DNA of 64,000 nt from Duganella sp. Root336D2 (lineage in GTDB: Bacteria; Pseudomonadota; Gammaproteobacteria; Burkholderiales; Burkholderiaceae_D), in the NCBI RefSeq assembly GCF_001425005.1, contig NZ_LMDB01000022.1:187264-251263 (forward strand), in the 5' to 3' direction. This document shows, piece after piece, positions 11,153-21,147 of the stretch. Position numbers and translations under genes: made by a program. The notes beneath the pieces were generated by a model, which saw only the letters and a list, made by a program, of their open reading frames with translations, was not told where the DNA came from and searched no databases. Position 1 is the stretch's first letter, and the number at the start of each line of letters is the position of its first letter.

Positions 11153-12373
11153 ATGGAGTTTGATATGGTTGATAACGCAACACTGGGAACGGTCATCAAG
11201 GTCGTCGGCGTTGGCGGTGCAGGCGGCAATGCCGTCCAGCATATGATCAACAAGGGCATGAGCGGCGTAGAATTCATCGCTGCCAATACCGACGCACAAG
11301 CGCTGGCCGCATCGAAGGCAAGCAACATCATCCAGATCGGCGCGAGCGGCCTGGGCGCTGGCATGAAGCCTGATGTCGGCCGTGCGCTGGCAGAAGAATC
11401 CCGCACCCGCATCGAAGATGCGCTGCGCGGCGCACACATGGTGTTCATCGCTGCCGGCATGGGCGGCGGCACCGGTACCGGCGCAGCGCCGATCGTGGCG
11501 GAAATCGCCAAGCAGCAGGGCGCGCTGACCGTGGCGGTTGTTTCCAAGCCGTTCTCGCACGAAGGCCAGAAATGCCTGGACATCGCCGAGGCAGGCCTGG
11601 AAGCGCTGTCGCAGAACGTCGACTCGCTGATCGTGATCTGCAACGAGAAGCTGGAAGAGATCTACGAAGACGAATCGCTGATCGAGTGGCTGCAGCATGC
11701 TGACGACGTGCTGAACAACGCGGTTGCCGGTATCGCCGAAATCATCAACGTGCCTGGCCACATCAACGTCGACTTCAACGACGTGAAGACCATCATGGGC
11801 GAGCAGGGCAAGGCGATGATGGGCACCGCCACCGCCTCCGGCGTGGACCGCGCCCGCGTGGCTGCCGAGCAGGCAGTTGCATCCCCGCTGCTGGACGGCG
11901 TCGACCTGGCGGGCGCACGCGGCGTGCTGGTGAACGTCACCGCATCGCGCGGCCTGAAAGGTAAGGAAATCAAGGAAGTCATGGCTGCCGTACGCGCCTT
12001 CGCCGCACCGGATGCGTCGATCGCCCAAGGTATCGCCTACGACGACGCGATGGGCGACGATATCCGCGTGACCGTGGTGGCGACCGGCCTGGGCAAAGCC
12101 AAGAAGCTGGTGCAGCTGGTACCGCAGCAGCAACTGCGCACCGGCACCCATGGCGGCAACCCGCTGAACGTCAACGCAGGCCTGGGCGGCGGTGCAGCAA
12201 CTGCAGCAGTGGGCGGTTTCGGCAACGCAGGCTTCTCCGGCACGGCTTCGGACGTGCAGAAGCAGCCGGCCGTGTGGCGCCGCGAATCGGCCACCGAGCA
12301 GGTGAACGCACTGGCCAAGTCGGGCATGGAAACTTACGACATTCCTGCCTTTCTGCGCAAGCAGGCTGACTAA
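11153..12373 (+). CDS. ftsZ: Cell division GTPase FtsZ
   Basis: 406-residue tubulin homologue that assembles the Z ring. The GTP-binding signature GGGTGTGAAP is at about residues 104-113, and NVDFNDVKTIM and the catalytic loop region are present. The C terminus has the conserved FtsA-binding peptide ETYDIPAFLRKQ, preceded by a linker rich in Gly and Ala. The chosen ATG has a good AGGAG ribosome site eight bases upstream (11142-11146); a second in-frame ATG four codons later is possible. It is the last gene of the dcw cluster. Confidence 0.97.
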   Translation: MEFDMVDNATLGTVIKVVGVGGAGGNAVQHMINKGMSGVEFIAANTDAQALAASKASNIIQIGASGLGAGMKPDVGRALAEESRTRIEDALRGAHMVFIAAGMGGGTGTGAAPIVAEIAKQQGALTVAVVSKPFSHEGQKCLDIAEAGLEALSQNVDSLIVICNEKLEEIYEDESLIEWLQHADDVLNNAVAGIAEIINVPGHINVDFNDVKTIMGEQGKAMMGTATASGVDRARVAAEQAVASPLLDGVDLAGARGVLVNVTASRGLKGKEIKEVMAAVRAFAAPDASIAQGIAYDDAMGDDIRVTVVATGLGKAKKLVQLVPQQQLRTGTHGGNPLNVNAGLGGGAATAAVGGFGNAGFSGTASDVQKQPAVWRRESATEQVNALAKSGMETYDIPAFLRKQAD

Positions 12374-12383
12374 ATAAGGTCGG

Positions 12384-12416
12384 CCGCGCCGCCGGATCAC
12401 GCGTCCGGCGGCGCGG
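12384..12416 (+). terminator. GC-rich hairpin after ftsZ
   Basis: A perfect 13-base inverted repeat (12384-12396 with 12404-12416) encloses a 7-base loop, starting 10 bases after the ftsZ stop. It lacks a downstream T-tract, so it may be an RNA-stabilising 3' hairpin or weak terminator rather than a classical intrinsic terminator. A TATACT hexamer at 12420-12425, just beyond it, could be the -10 element of the peroxiredoxin gene. Confidence 0.45.
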
Positions 12417-12454
12417 AGTTATACTCTGGGTTTTCACAAGAAGGAGAACCCGAA

Positions 12455-12958
12455 ATGACCATCAAGATCGGCGACAAACTGCCGGAAGGCCAACTGTCCG
12501 AATTCATCGAAACCGAGACCGAAGGCTGCGCGCTCGGCCCGAACACCTTCAATGTGCAGGACATCGCCAAAGGCAAGAAGATCGCGATCTTCGGCCTGCC
12601 AGGCGCCTACACCCCAACCTGCTCCGCACAGCACGTGCCAGGCTACGTCAAGCACGCTGCCGACCTGCAATCCAAGGGCGTGGATGAAATCTGGTGCATC
12701 TCCGTGAACGACGCCTTCGTGATGGGCGCATGGGGCCGCGACCAGAAAGCCACCGGCACCGTCCGTATGATGGCTGACGGCAACGCTGCTTACTCCAAGG
12801 CTCTGGGCCTGGACGCAGACTTCTCCAAGTTCGGCATGGGCACCCGCTCCCAGCGTTATTCGATGCTGGTGGAAGACGGCGTGGTCAAGCAACTGAACGT
12901 CGAGCAAGGCGGCAAGTTCGAAGTGTCGAACGCCGAAACCATGCTGGGCCAGCTGTAA
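12455..12958 (+). CDS. Prx5-type peroxiredoxin
   Basis: 167-residue soluble thiol peroxidase of the peroxiredoxin-5/hybrid-Prx family, reducing peroxides with thiol donors. The peroxidatic cysteine is C56 in GAYTPTCSAQHVPGY, the classic Prx5 active-site loop; the SVNDAFVMGAWG stretch is also typical. A strong AAGGAG ribosome site precedes the ATG. It is transcribed alone between ftsZ and a converging gene, and a hairpin with a T-run follows. Some relatives carry a fused glutaredoxin domain; this one does not. Confidence 0.92.
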   Translation: MTIKIGDKLPEGQLSEFIETETEGCALGPNTFNVQDIAKGKKIAIFGLPGAYTPTCSAQHVPGYVKHAADLQSKGVDEIWCISVNDAFVMGAWGRDQKATGTVRMMADGNAAYSKALGLDADFSKFGMGTRSQRYSMLVEDGVVKQLNVEQGGKFEVSNAETMLGQL

Positions 12959-12966
12959 TCTCCCGA

Positions 12967-12995
12967 CGGGTGGTGCCCCTACCACCACCCGTTTT
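12967..12995 (+). terminator. Intrinsic terminator of the peroxiredoxin gene
   Basis: Nine-base arms (12967-12975 and 12983-12991) around a 7-base loop, followed by TTTTC. The hairpin overlaps the stop codon of the converging DUF2628 gene. Confidence 0.7.
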
Positions 12996-13329
12996 CGTCC
13001 AGGACCATATGCTTGTAGTAGTCGATGTTTGCACGGACTGCAAACAGCACCGGCAGGACTGACCGGCCAATCAGTTCGACCAACCTGTCATTGATGCCGA
13101 TTAGCTCCGCGAGGATGACAAAAGCAAACCAGAGTCCGGCAAAAGTCAGTGCTTTGCGCCACATCCCAAGACAGCAGTAGTAAATCGGACCGAACAAAAA
13201 CGCGAGCCAGTTCGCTCGAGCCTTATAGCGCTCACCCATGCTTAGCGTATTGAAAGCGGTAAGATGAACTCCCCCAGCCTTCTCGATCAAGGCAAAGCGG
13301 CGCTTCCAGGTTTCCGACAGGTCGGACAT
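12979..13329 (-). CDS. DUF2628-type small membrane protein
   Basis: 116 residues. The N-terminal part is soluble and charged (SETWKRRFALIEKAGG), followed by hydrophobic segments from about residue 38: NWLAFLFGPIYYCCLGMWRKAL and FAGLWFAFVILAEL. The FLFGPIYY...GMWRKAL arrangement matches the DUF2628 family of small inner-membrane proteins of unknown function. It converges on the peroxiredoxin gene and ends inside its terminator. No function can be assigned. Confidence 0.75.
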   Translation of the reverse strand: MSDLSETWKRRFALIEKAGGVHLTAFNTLSMGERYKARANWLAFLFGPIYYCCLGMWRKALTFAGLWFAFVILAELIGINDRLVELIGRSVLPVLFAVRANIDYYKHMVLDENGWW

Positions 13330-13395
13330 GGCGTTCTCCTTGCTGGATTGGGAATTTCATCCTAGCAAGGCATTGGCATCGCGTTTTGAGGAATG

Positions 13396-13929
13396 TCAGC
13401 CCAGTGGAGTCTCGGCTTGTTGGGGCTTTGCGCGCGACTTGCGCTTCTTTGGCGCCAGCATGACACCGGTGCAGGAAGGCGCGCCGCAGTAGCAGGCGAA
13501 TGCCTTCTTCACTTTGGCGGTGTGGCGGGCCTCGTATATCAGGCCGTAGTTGTAGTTCAGCTCTTCGCCTTCCTCGATGTCGTGCAGGGAGCAGATGTAG
13601 ACGCGGTCTTCATCGTCTTCCTCGGCCTCGCAATTGGGCTCACAGGAGTGGTTGATGTAGCGCGCCTCGTTGCCGCCCGAGCCGCCGTCGATCAGCATGC
13701 CGTTGTTCAGGCTGAAGAAGAAGGTGTGGCCGATCGGGCCGCCTTTCTCCTCGGTGCGGCGGCAGCATTCTTCCCAGTCGACGATCTCACCGGTGTACTC
13801 GATGATGCGGGTGCCGGCCGGGATCATCCGGCGCGCGAAAACACCCCGCCCATGCACGGGCGACTCGCGGACCACATAGAGTGGTTCGACCTCTTCGATC
13901 ACTTCGACCAGTAGCGCTTCAGTATTCAT
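13396..13929 (-). CDS. SET domain-containing protein (putative lysine methyltransferase)
   Basis: 177 residues, nearly all SET domain. The fold usually moves methyl groups from S-adenosylmethionine to lysine. Seen: SPVHGRGVFA at the N terminus (residues ~23-32), the pseudoknot motif RYINHSCEPNC at 90-100, GEELNYNY at 121-128, and a post-SET zinc-ligand cluster CYCGAPSC at 146-153. The basic tail (PKKRKSRAK) could bind nucleic acid. It stands alone. Similar small SET proteins occur in many bacteria; the substrate here is unknown. Confidence 0.9.
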   Translation of the reverse strand: MNTEALLVEVIEEVEPLYVVRESPVHGRGVFARRMIPAGTRIIEYTGEIVDWEECCRRTEEKGGPIGHTFFFSLNNGMLIDGGSGGNEARYINHSCEPNCEAEEDDEDRVYICSLHDIEEGEELNYNYGLIYEARHTAKVKKAFACYCGAPSCTGVMLAPKKRKSRAKPQQAETPLG

Positions 13930-14033
13930 CCCAGCATCATAACTCGCCGCGAATTTCTTCGTGATTTCTTTCAGGAGTCAGGAACAATTCCAGCGCCGCC
14001 TTGTCTCATCGTTTTGGTCCGACGAGATGTCAT

Positions 14034-14348
14034 ATGAGGCGAGTCGAATTTCAGGCGTTGTCGCGGATGCGTGCCGATGAAGGGAAGTGCTTGCTTGACG
14101 CGGGCCGGTATGCCGGCAGCTATTACTTGACAGGATACGCGGTCGAGTGCGCGCTCAAGGCGGTGATCGCGAGAAACTGCGAGCGGTTCCAATTTCCCAA
14201 TCAGTCCAAGGTATCTGCGAACAAGGCGCAATGTCTAAACATCGCATGCGCCGGCCCGAAGAGTGCAGGGACTGGTATCTGCAGATCATCACGAAGAAGA
14301 CGGATAAGGGCGACCCACGCAAAATCATTCGGCGCGTTTTCAAGGTGA
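14034..14348 (+). pseudogene. HEPN-domain protein, truncated/frameshifted remnant
   Basis: The first ~55 residues from the ATG at 14034 (MRRVEFQALSR, then a DAGRYAGSYYLTGYAVECALKAVIA core) look like the start of small HEPN-domain proteins, which often act as toxins or nucleic-acid-processing partners. After about base 14210 the reading loses HEPN character and becomes Arg/Ser-rich up to a stop at 14348, so the C-terminal half is missing or replaced. The region 13930-14594 is less GC-rich than its neighbours, which fits transferred or decaying DNA. The alternative is a genuine short protein. Confidence 0.45.
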
Positions 14349-14524
14349 TTGATTCCATGCCTGCTGTAAGGCAGCAGCTTTGGCCTGACTATTTCAATAT
14401 CCGGGGCACCTGGGACGGCGTTTACCAAAAGGCACGAAACCGAATGCCCTATGGCAGGCAAGGGCGGGGCATCGGACAGGATGAATGGGCAAACAGGGAC
14501 TTCCACTGCTACCGCCTAAGCTGA
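14231..14524 (+). CDS. Small hypothetical protein
   Basis: 97 residues if started at the ATG at 14231, in a different frame from the HEPN remnant it overlaps. The protein is basic with several Trp residues (ECRDWYLQII, YFNIRGTWDGVY) and does not match a family I recognise. It has no membrane segment or signal peptide. It may be an intact small gene, or the tail of the same disrupted gene as the HEPN fragment. No function is offered. Confidence 0.3.
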   Translation: MSKHRMRRPEECRDWYLQIITKKTDKGDPRKIIRRVFKVIDSMPAVRQQLWPDYFNIRGTWDGVYQKARNRMPYGRQGRGIGQDEWANRDFHCYRLS

Positions 14525-14594
14525 CGCGGCCTCAGCAGCAAACCATTTCTTTCAGTACAATGGACGACCCGCCAACGGATTTTGGGCCGCCATC

Positions 14595-15479
14595 GTGACT
14601 CCGCAACAAAGAGAAAACCTGCAAGCTATTTACGCCATGGTGGCCGCGGTCGCCATGTTCTCCCTCATGGACGCTTCCATGAAAGTGCTGGCCGCGCGCT
14701 ATCCGGCCGTACAGGTGACCGCGTTGCGATGCATGCTTTCGATGCCCCTGGTGTGCGCGTACATGGCCTACCGCGGCAAGTTCACCGGCATCTTCAATGT
14801 CCGCTGGCCGCTGCACCTGCTGCGCGGCGCGGTCGGCATTGCCATGCTGTCGCTGTTCGCCTTCGCGTTGAAGTCGCTGCCGCTGGCCGATACCTACGCC
14901 ATTTTCTTCATCGCACCGGCACTGGTGACCGTGCTGGCGGTGTTCGTCCTCAAAGAAAAAGTCAGCCTGGGGCAATGGGTGGCGATCTTTGTCGGCCTGG
15001 GCGGCGTACTGGTAGTGCTGCGCCCGGACGGCACCAACTTCGCGTCGATTGCCGGCCTGGCCGTGCTGGCCTCGGCCGTCTGCTACGGCATTTCCGCCAT
15101 CGCCGGCCGTGTCCTGGCCAAAACCGATGCGCCGGAACACGTGATGTTCTGGGTCTTGACCCTGATGGGCGTCGGCGTCGCGCCGCTGGCCATCAACGCC
15201 TGGGTGAGCATCGACTGGTCGCTGTGGCCTGCCATGGCGGCGCTGGCGGTGAGCGGCTTCTTCGGCCAGCTGGCGCTGACGCGCGCTTTCAGCATGGGCA
15301 AGGCTTCGATCGTGGCGCCGTTCGAGTACACGGCGCTGGCCTGGGGCGTCGGCATCGACTGGCTGCTGTGGCATACGTTGCCGGATGCCTATACCCTGGC
15401 CGGCGCGGCCATCATCATCGGCTCCGGCATCTACCTGGTGCGGCGCGAGACGGAACATTCCGAGGCCGAGCACCCGTAA
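14595..15479 (+). CDS. EamA/DMT-family transporter
   Basis: 294 residues, GTG start, about ten hydrophobic segments in two EamA repeats. The first repeat runs from the N terminus to about residue 140 (ending WVAIFVGLGGVLVVLRPDG) and the second from about 150 to 285. Drug/metabolite transporters of this type export metabolites or amino-acid-like compounds; the substrate cannot be read from sequence. It lies just upstream of lpxC in the same direction with 33 bases between. A TACAAT hexamer at 14556-14561 may be a -10 element. Confidence 0.85.
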   Translation: MTPQQRENLQAIYAMVAAVAMFSLMDASMKVLAARYPAVQVTALRCMLSMPLVCAYMAYRGKFTGIFNVRWPLHLLRGAVGIAMLSLFAFALKSLPLADTYAIFFIAPALVTVLAVFVLKEKVSLGQWVAIFVGLGGVLVVLRPDGTNFASIAGLAVLASAVCYGISAIAGRVLAKTDAPEHVMFWVLTLMGVGVAPLAINAWVSIDWSLWPAMAALAVSGFFGQLALTRAFSMGKASIVAPFEYTALAWGVGIDWLLWHTLPDAYTLAGAAIIIGSGIYLVRRETEHSEAEHP

Positions 15480-15500
15480 GCGGGGAGGGGCGCAGGGCGC

Positions 15501-15506
15501 TATAAT
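15501..15506 (+). promoter_or_regulatory. Candidate -10 element of lpxC
   Basis: A consensus TATAAT ends seven bases before the lpxC ATG. If active, transcription would start at or next to the start codon, giving a leaderless or nearly leaderless mRNA. No convincing -35 box is seen at the expected spacing. Confidence 0.35.
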
Positions 15507-15512
15507 CCTTGC

Positions 15513-16448
15513 ATGCTGAAACAACGAACCATCAAAGAAATCGTCCGCACCACGGGTGTCGGCCTGCACTCCGGCACCAAGGTCGAGCTGACCTTGCGCC
15601 CTGCTGAGCCGGATACCGGCATCGTCTTCCGCCGTGTCGACCTGAACCCGCAGGTTGTCTTCCCGACAAGGGCAGACATCGTGGGTGATACCCGTATGGC
15701 AACTGTACTGATGAAGGACGGCGGCCGCGTTTCGACCGTCGAACACCTGATGTCGGCCTGCGCCGGCCTGGGTATCGACAACCTGTACGTTGACGTGACG
15801 GCGGAAGAAATTCCGATCATGGATGGTTCGGCATCTTCGTTTGTCTACCTGCTGCAGCAGGGCGGCGTGCAGGAGCAGGAAGCGCCGAAAAAGTTTATCA
15901 AAGTGAAAAAGCCGATCGAGATCCGCGAAGGCAAAGGCGCCGCTGAAAAATGGGCACGCCTGGTCCCGCATGACGGCTTCAAGCTGGACTTCTTCATCGA
16001 ATTCAACCACCCGGCGGTGGACGGCACGGCGCAGCGCGCGACCGTGGACTTCGGCGACGTCTCCTACATCCAGGCGATTGCCCGCGCCCGCACCTTCGGC
16101 TTCATGCAGGACGTGGAAATGCTGCGCGGGATCGGCCTGGCGCGCGGCGGCTCGCTGGAAAACGCCATCGTGATGGATGAATACCGCATCCTGAACCAGG
16201 ATGGCCTGCGTTACGACGACGAGTTCGTACGCCACAAGATCCTCGACGCGATCGGCGACCTGTACATGGTCGGCCACCCGATCATCGCCAGCTATGAAGC
16301 CCACAAGTCCGGCCACGCCCTGAACAACCAGCTGCTGCGTGCCATGCTGGCCGACCCGGATTCCTACGAGCTGGTCACTTTCGATTCCATCGACACGGCC
16401 CCGCCGTCGTACGCCAAGCAGATGTCGCGCGAGTGGGCCTACTTATAA
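15513..16448 (+). CDS. lpxC: UDP-3-O-acyl-N-acetylglucosamine deacetylase LpxC
   Basis: 311 residues. LpxC is the zinc amidase that commits UDP-acyl-GlcNAc to lipid A synthesis. Zinc ligands by family comparison are H78 in TVEHLMSA, H241 and D245 in HKILDAIGD, and the catalytic histidine is H268 in SGHALNN. The N terminus [11 protein letters not shown] aligns with known LpxC starts, fixing the ATG even though no clear Shine-Dalgarno precedes it. A gene of lipid A synthesis near dcw and secA is normal order. Confidence 0.97.
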   Translation: MLKQRTIKEIVRTTGVGLHSGTKVELTLRPAEPDTGIVFRRVDLNPQVVFPTRADIVGDTRMATVLMKDGGRVSTVEHLMSACAGLGIDNLYVDVTAEEIPIMDGSASSFVYLLQQGGVQEQEAPKKFIKVKKPIEIREGKGAAEKWARLVPHDGFKLDFFIEFNHPAVDGTAQRATVDFGDVSYIQAIARARTFGFMQDVEMLRGIGLARGGSLENAIVMDEYRILNQDGLRYDDEFVRHKILDAIGDLYMVGHPIIASYEAHKSGHALNNQLLRAMLADPDSYELVTFDSIDTAPPSYAKQMSREWAYL

Positions 16449-16461
16449 GAAATGTGGACAT

Positions 16462-16932
16462 TCAGCCGCGGCGGCGGGCAACCAGGCGCCGCATCGCGTC
16501 GATCAGCGGCTCGTTGGCGGCGGTCGGTTCCAGTTTTTGGCTGAGCTCGTCGAAGGAATTGACTGCAGTTTCGGGTAATTTCAAGCCTTCGCCGCTTGGA
16601 CCGACGTGCGCGATCCCTTTCGGCATCTGCACGCGGAAGCGGATGTTGCTTATCTGCCACCCTTTACCGTTCAGCGTTTCTTGTAATTTTGGCACTTGCT
16701 GCTTGAGCTTGGCCGCCACTGCCGTGTTAGGCACGGCCAAGGTCAGTTCACCGCCGTCGAATGCAAAGACTTCGCAGCTTTTGAAGGCTGTAGGTAGTAC
16801 TTCTGCGCAATCGCGTTGTAATTTCGCCATGCGCTGCACAGCGGGTAGCAGGGCCGCCAGGCGTGCGTTGCCACGCAAGAAATCCGTTGCTTCCTGCGGT
16901 GCGTACTTGCGATCTGTGAACGAGAAACCCAT
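16462..16932 (-). CDS. DciA-like (DUF721) protein
   Basis: 156 residues, converging on lpxC with 13 bases between. The C-terminal two thirds resemble DUF721/DciA proteins, which in many bacteria help load the replicative helicase DnaB: LPAVQRMAKLQRDC, GGELTLAVPNTAVAAKLKQQ and LQETLNGKGWQISNIRFRVQ are the family-like stretches. The N-terminal ADP/DnaA-contact part seen in some DciA proteins is short here. The position between lpxC and secA is typical of betaproteobacteria. Function is inferred from the family only. Confidence 0.7.
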   Translation of the reverse strand: MGFSFTDRKYAPQEATDFLRGNARLAALLPAVQRMAKLQRDCAEVLPTAFKSCEVFAFDGGELTLAVPNTAVAAKLKQQVPKLQETLNGKGWQISNIRFRVQMPKGIAHVGPSGEGLKLPETAVNSFDELSQKLEPTAANEPLIDAMRRLVARRRG

Positions 16933-17028
16933 GCCGCCATTTTACAGTGGCGGCCTCAACCGGTGAATTTTTCATCGCTAGCCTATTGTTATATAGGTCA
17001 AGATCCCAACCTTGCTTCGAACGCATGA

Positions 17029-17034
17029 TAAAAT
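17029..17034 (+). promoter_or_regulatory. Candidate -10 element of secA
   Basis: A TAAAAT hexamer 43 bases before the secA ATG, within ATGATAAAATCAC. No -35 box at standard spacing was found, so the call rests on the hexamer and position alone. Confidence 0.3.
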
Positions 17035-17077
17035 CACGCACTTTTGCCATTGGCGGACCCGAGGAAGAATTTAAGAA

Positions 17078-19840
<2,763 letters not shown>

Positions 19841-19857
19841 GCTTTAAAGCCCCATGA

Positions 19858-19895
19858 AACGGCCCGGCCGCGCAAGCGCCCGGGCCGTTTTGTTT
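19858..19895 (+). terminator. Intrinsic terminator of secA
   Basis: Ten-base GC-rich arms (19858-19867 and 19880-19889) followed by TTTGTTTT-like sequence, 18 bases after the secA stop. It separates secA from the urea island. Confidence 0.85.
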
Positions 19896-19896
19896 T

Positions 19897-19927
19897 GTGA
19901 CGCCACAGTCACTACGTCACTTGACGT
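19897..19927 (+). promoter_or_regulatory. Paired inverted repeats upstream of the porin-urt genes
   Basis: Two adjoining dyads: GTGAC at 19897-19901 with GTCAC at 19908-19912, then ACGTCA at 19914-19919 with TGACGT at 19922-19927. They lie about 75-105 bases before the porin ATG, just after the secA terminator. They look like regulator-binding half-sites for the porin-urtABCDE operon, but no regulator can be named. Confidence 0.35.
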
Positions 19928-20002
19928 ATGGGCCGTCCTGGCCTGCCTCGTTACTCTTTACACAAGCGGAAACATTTCCAAACTTGTCAAAAGAGGACTG
20001 GC

Positions 20003-21112
20003 ATGCACAAGAAGATCAAGCTCTCCGTATTACTCAGCGCCGCCATGGCGTCGCTGGCGCACGCGGGCGTCACCATTCCAATCGGGGAGGATAAGTCCGT
20101 CAGCGCAGGTTTTGGGGCGCGCGGCAGTTTTACCAGTGCCAAGGACGGAGCGCCGGATGGCAGCTCGCGATCGAACGATTTCAACCTGGACAGCGCACGC
20201 CTGTTCTTTGGCGCTTCGCTGAACAAGACCATCAAGGGCATGTTGAACACGGAATGGGACGGTGACCAGATCCGGGTGCTGGATGCTGCCGCCCAGTTTG
20301 CATTTTCACCGGAGCTGAATGTCTGGGCCGGGCGTCTCCTGTCGCCCAGCGACCGCGCCAATATGGCCGGTCCCTATTATTCGCTCGGCGGCGGCTACTG
20401 GGCGGGTGTGGCTTCGCGCTATGGCTACAACGGCGGCATTTTCCGTGGCCGCGACGACGGCGTGGTGGTGTGGGGTAATGCGGCCGATGGCAAGCTTGGA
20501 TATTCCTTCGGTGCTTTCGAGGGCCATACCTTCGGCATAGGCAGCCTGACACAGAAGGAAGCCAAAGCGGCGGGCATCAAAGCCGATGACAGCTTGATGT
20601 ATGCCGGCCGCGTGCAATATGACTTCTGGGATGCGGAGCCGGGCTATTACGGTACTGGCAACTACCTGGGCAGCAAGGATATCCTGGCCATCGGCCTGGC
20701 TGGCCGCTACCAGAAGGACGGCGTGCTGACCGTGGCGAAGAATGGCGACTACAAGGCCTGGAACCTGGATTTCCTGCTGGAGAAGCGCGTCGGCGCCGGT
20801 GCGGTCTCGGTGGAAGCGGCCTACTACAACTACCGCAACGGCGATGTCATCCTTGCGGAGCAGGGTAAGGCCTGGTCGACCGGACTGGCCTATTTGTTCA
20901 ACCTGGCGCCCGGCCAGGGCAAGCTGCAGCCCTTTGTCCAATACCAGAAGTTCAAGCCCGATAACAACGTCGACGTCAAGCAGTCGGACATCGGCCTCAA
21001 TTACATCATCGATGGCTACAACGCGCAGTTGAGCGCCAAGTATTCGAAGACCGAAACCGTCGCCGCCGCCGACCAGTCGAAGTTCGTGGTCGCGCTGCAA
21101 GTCCAATATTAA
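20003..21112 (+). CDS. Outer-membrane porin of the urea-uptake operon
   Basis: 369 residues from the ATG at 20003, which gives a clean signal peptide (MHKKIKLSVLLSAAMASLAHA). The mature part has the alternating pattern, tyrosine-rich girdles and terminal VALQVQY phenylalanine/tyrosine-type end of a beta-barrel. It resembles phosphate-selective-type/FmdC-like porins by overall look, but I cannot name the family with certainty. It sits 35 bases before urtA on the same strand, so it probably lets urea or short amides across the outer membrane for UrtABCDE. That role is inferred from context. Confidence 0.75.
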   Translation: MHKKIKLSVLLSAAMASLAHAGVTIPIGEDKSVSAGFGARGSFTSAKDGAPDGSSRSNDFNLDSARLFFGASLNKTIKGMLNTEWDGDQIRVLDAAAQFAFSPELNVWAGRLLSPSDRANMAGPYYSLGGGYWAGVASRYGYNGGIFRGRDDGVVVWGNAADGKLGYSFGAFEGHTFGIGSLTQKEAKAAGIKADDSLMYAGRVQYDFWDAEPGYYGTGNYLGSKDILAIGLAGRYQKDGVLTVAKNGDYKAWNLDFLLEKRVGAGAVSVEAAYYNYRNGDVILAEQGKAWSTGLAYLFNLAPGQGKLQPFVQYQKFKPDNNVDVKQSDIGLNYIIDGYNAQLSAKYSKTETVAAADQSKFVVALQVQY

Positions 21113-21147
21113 GCACCATCTTTCCACCATCAAAGAGGGTAACCATT

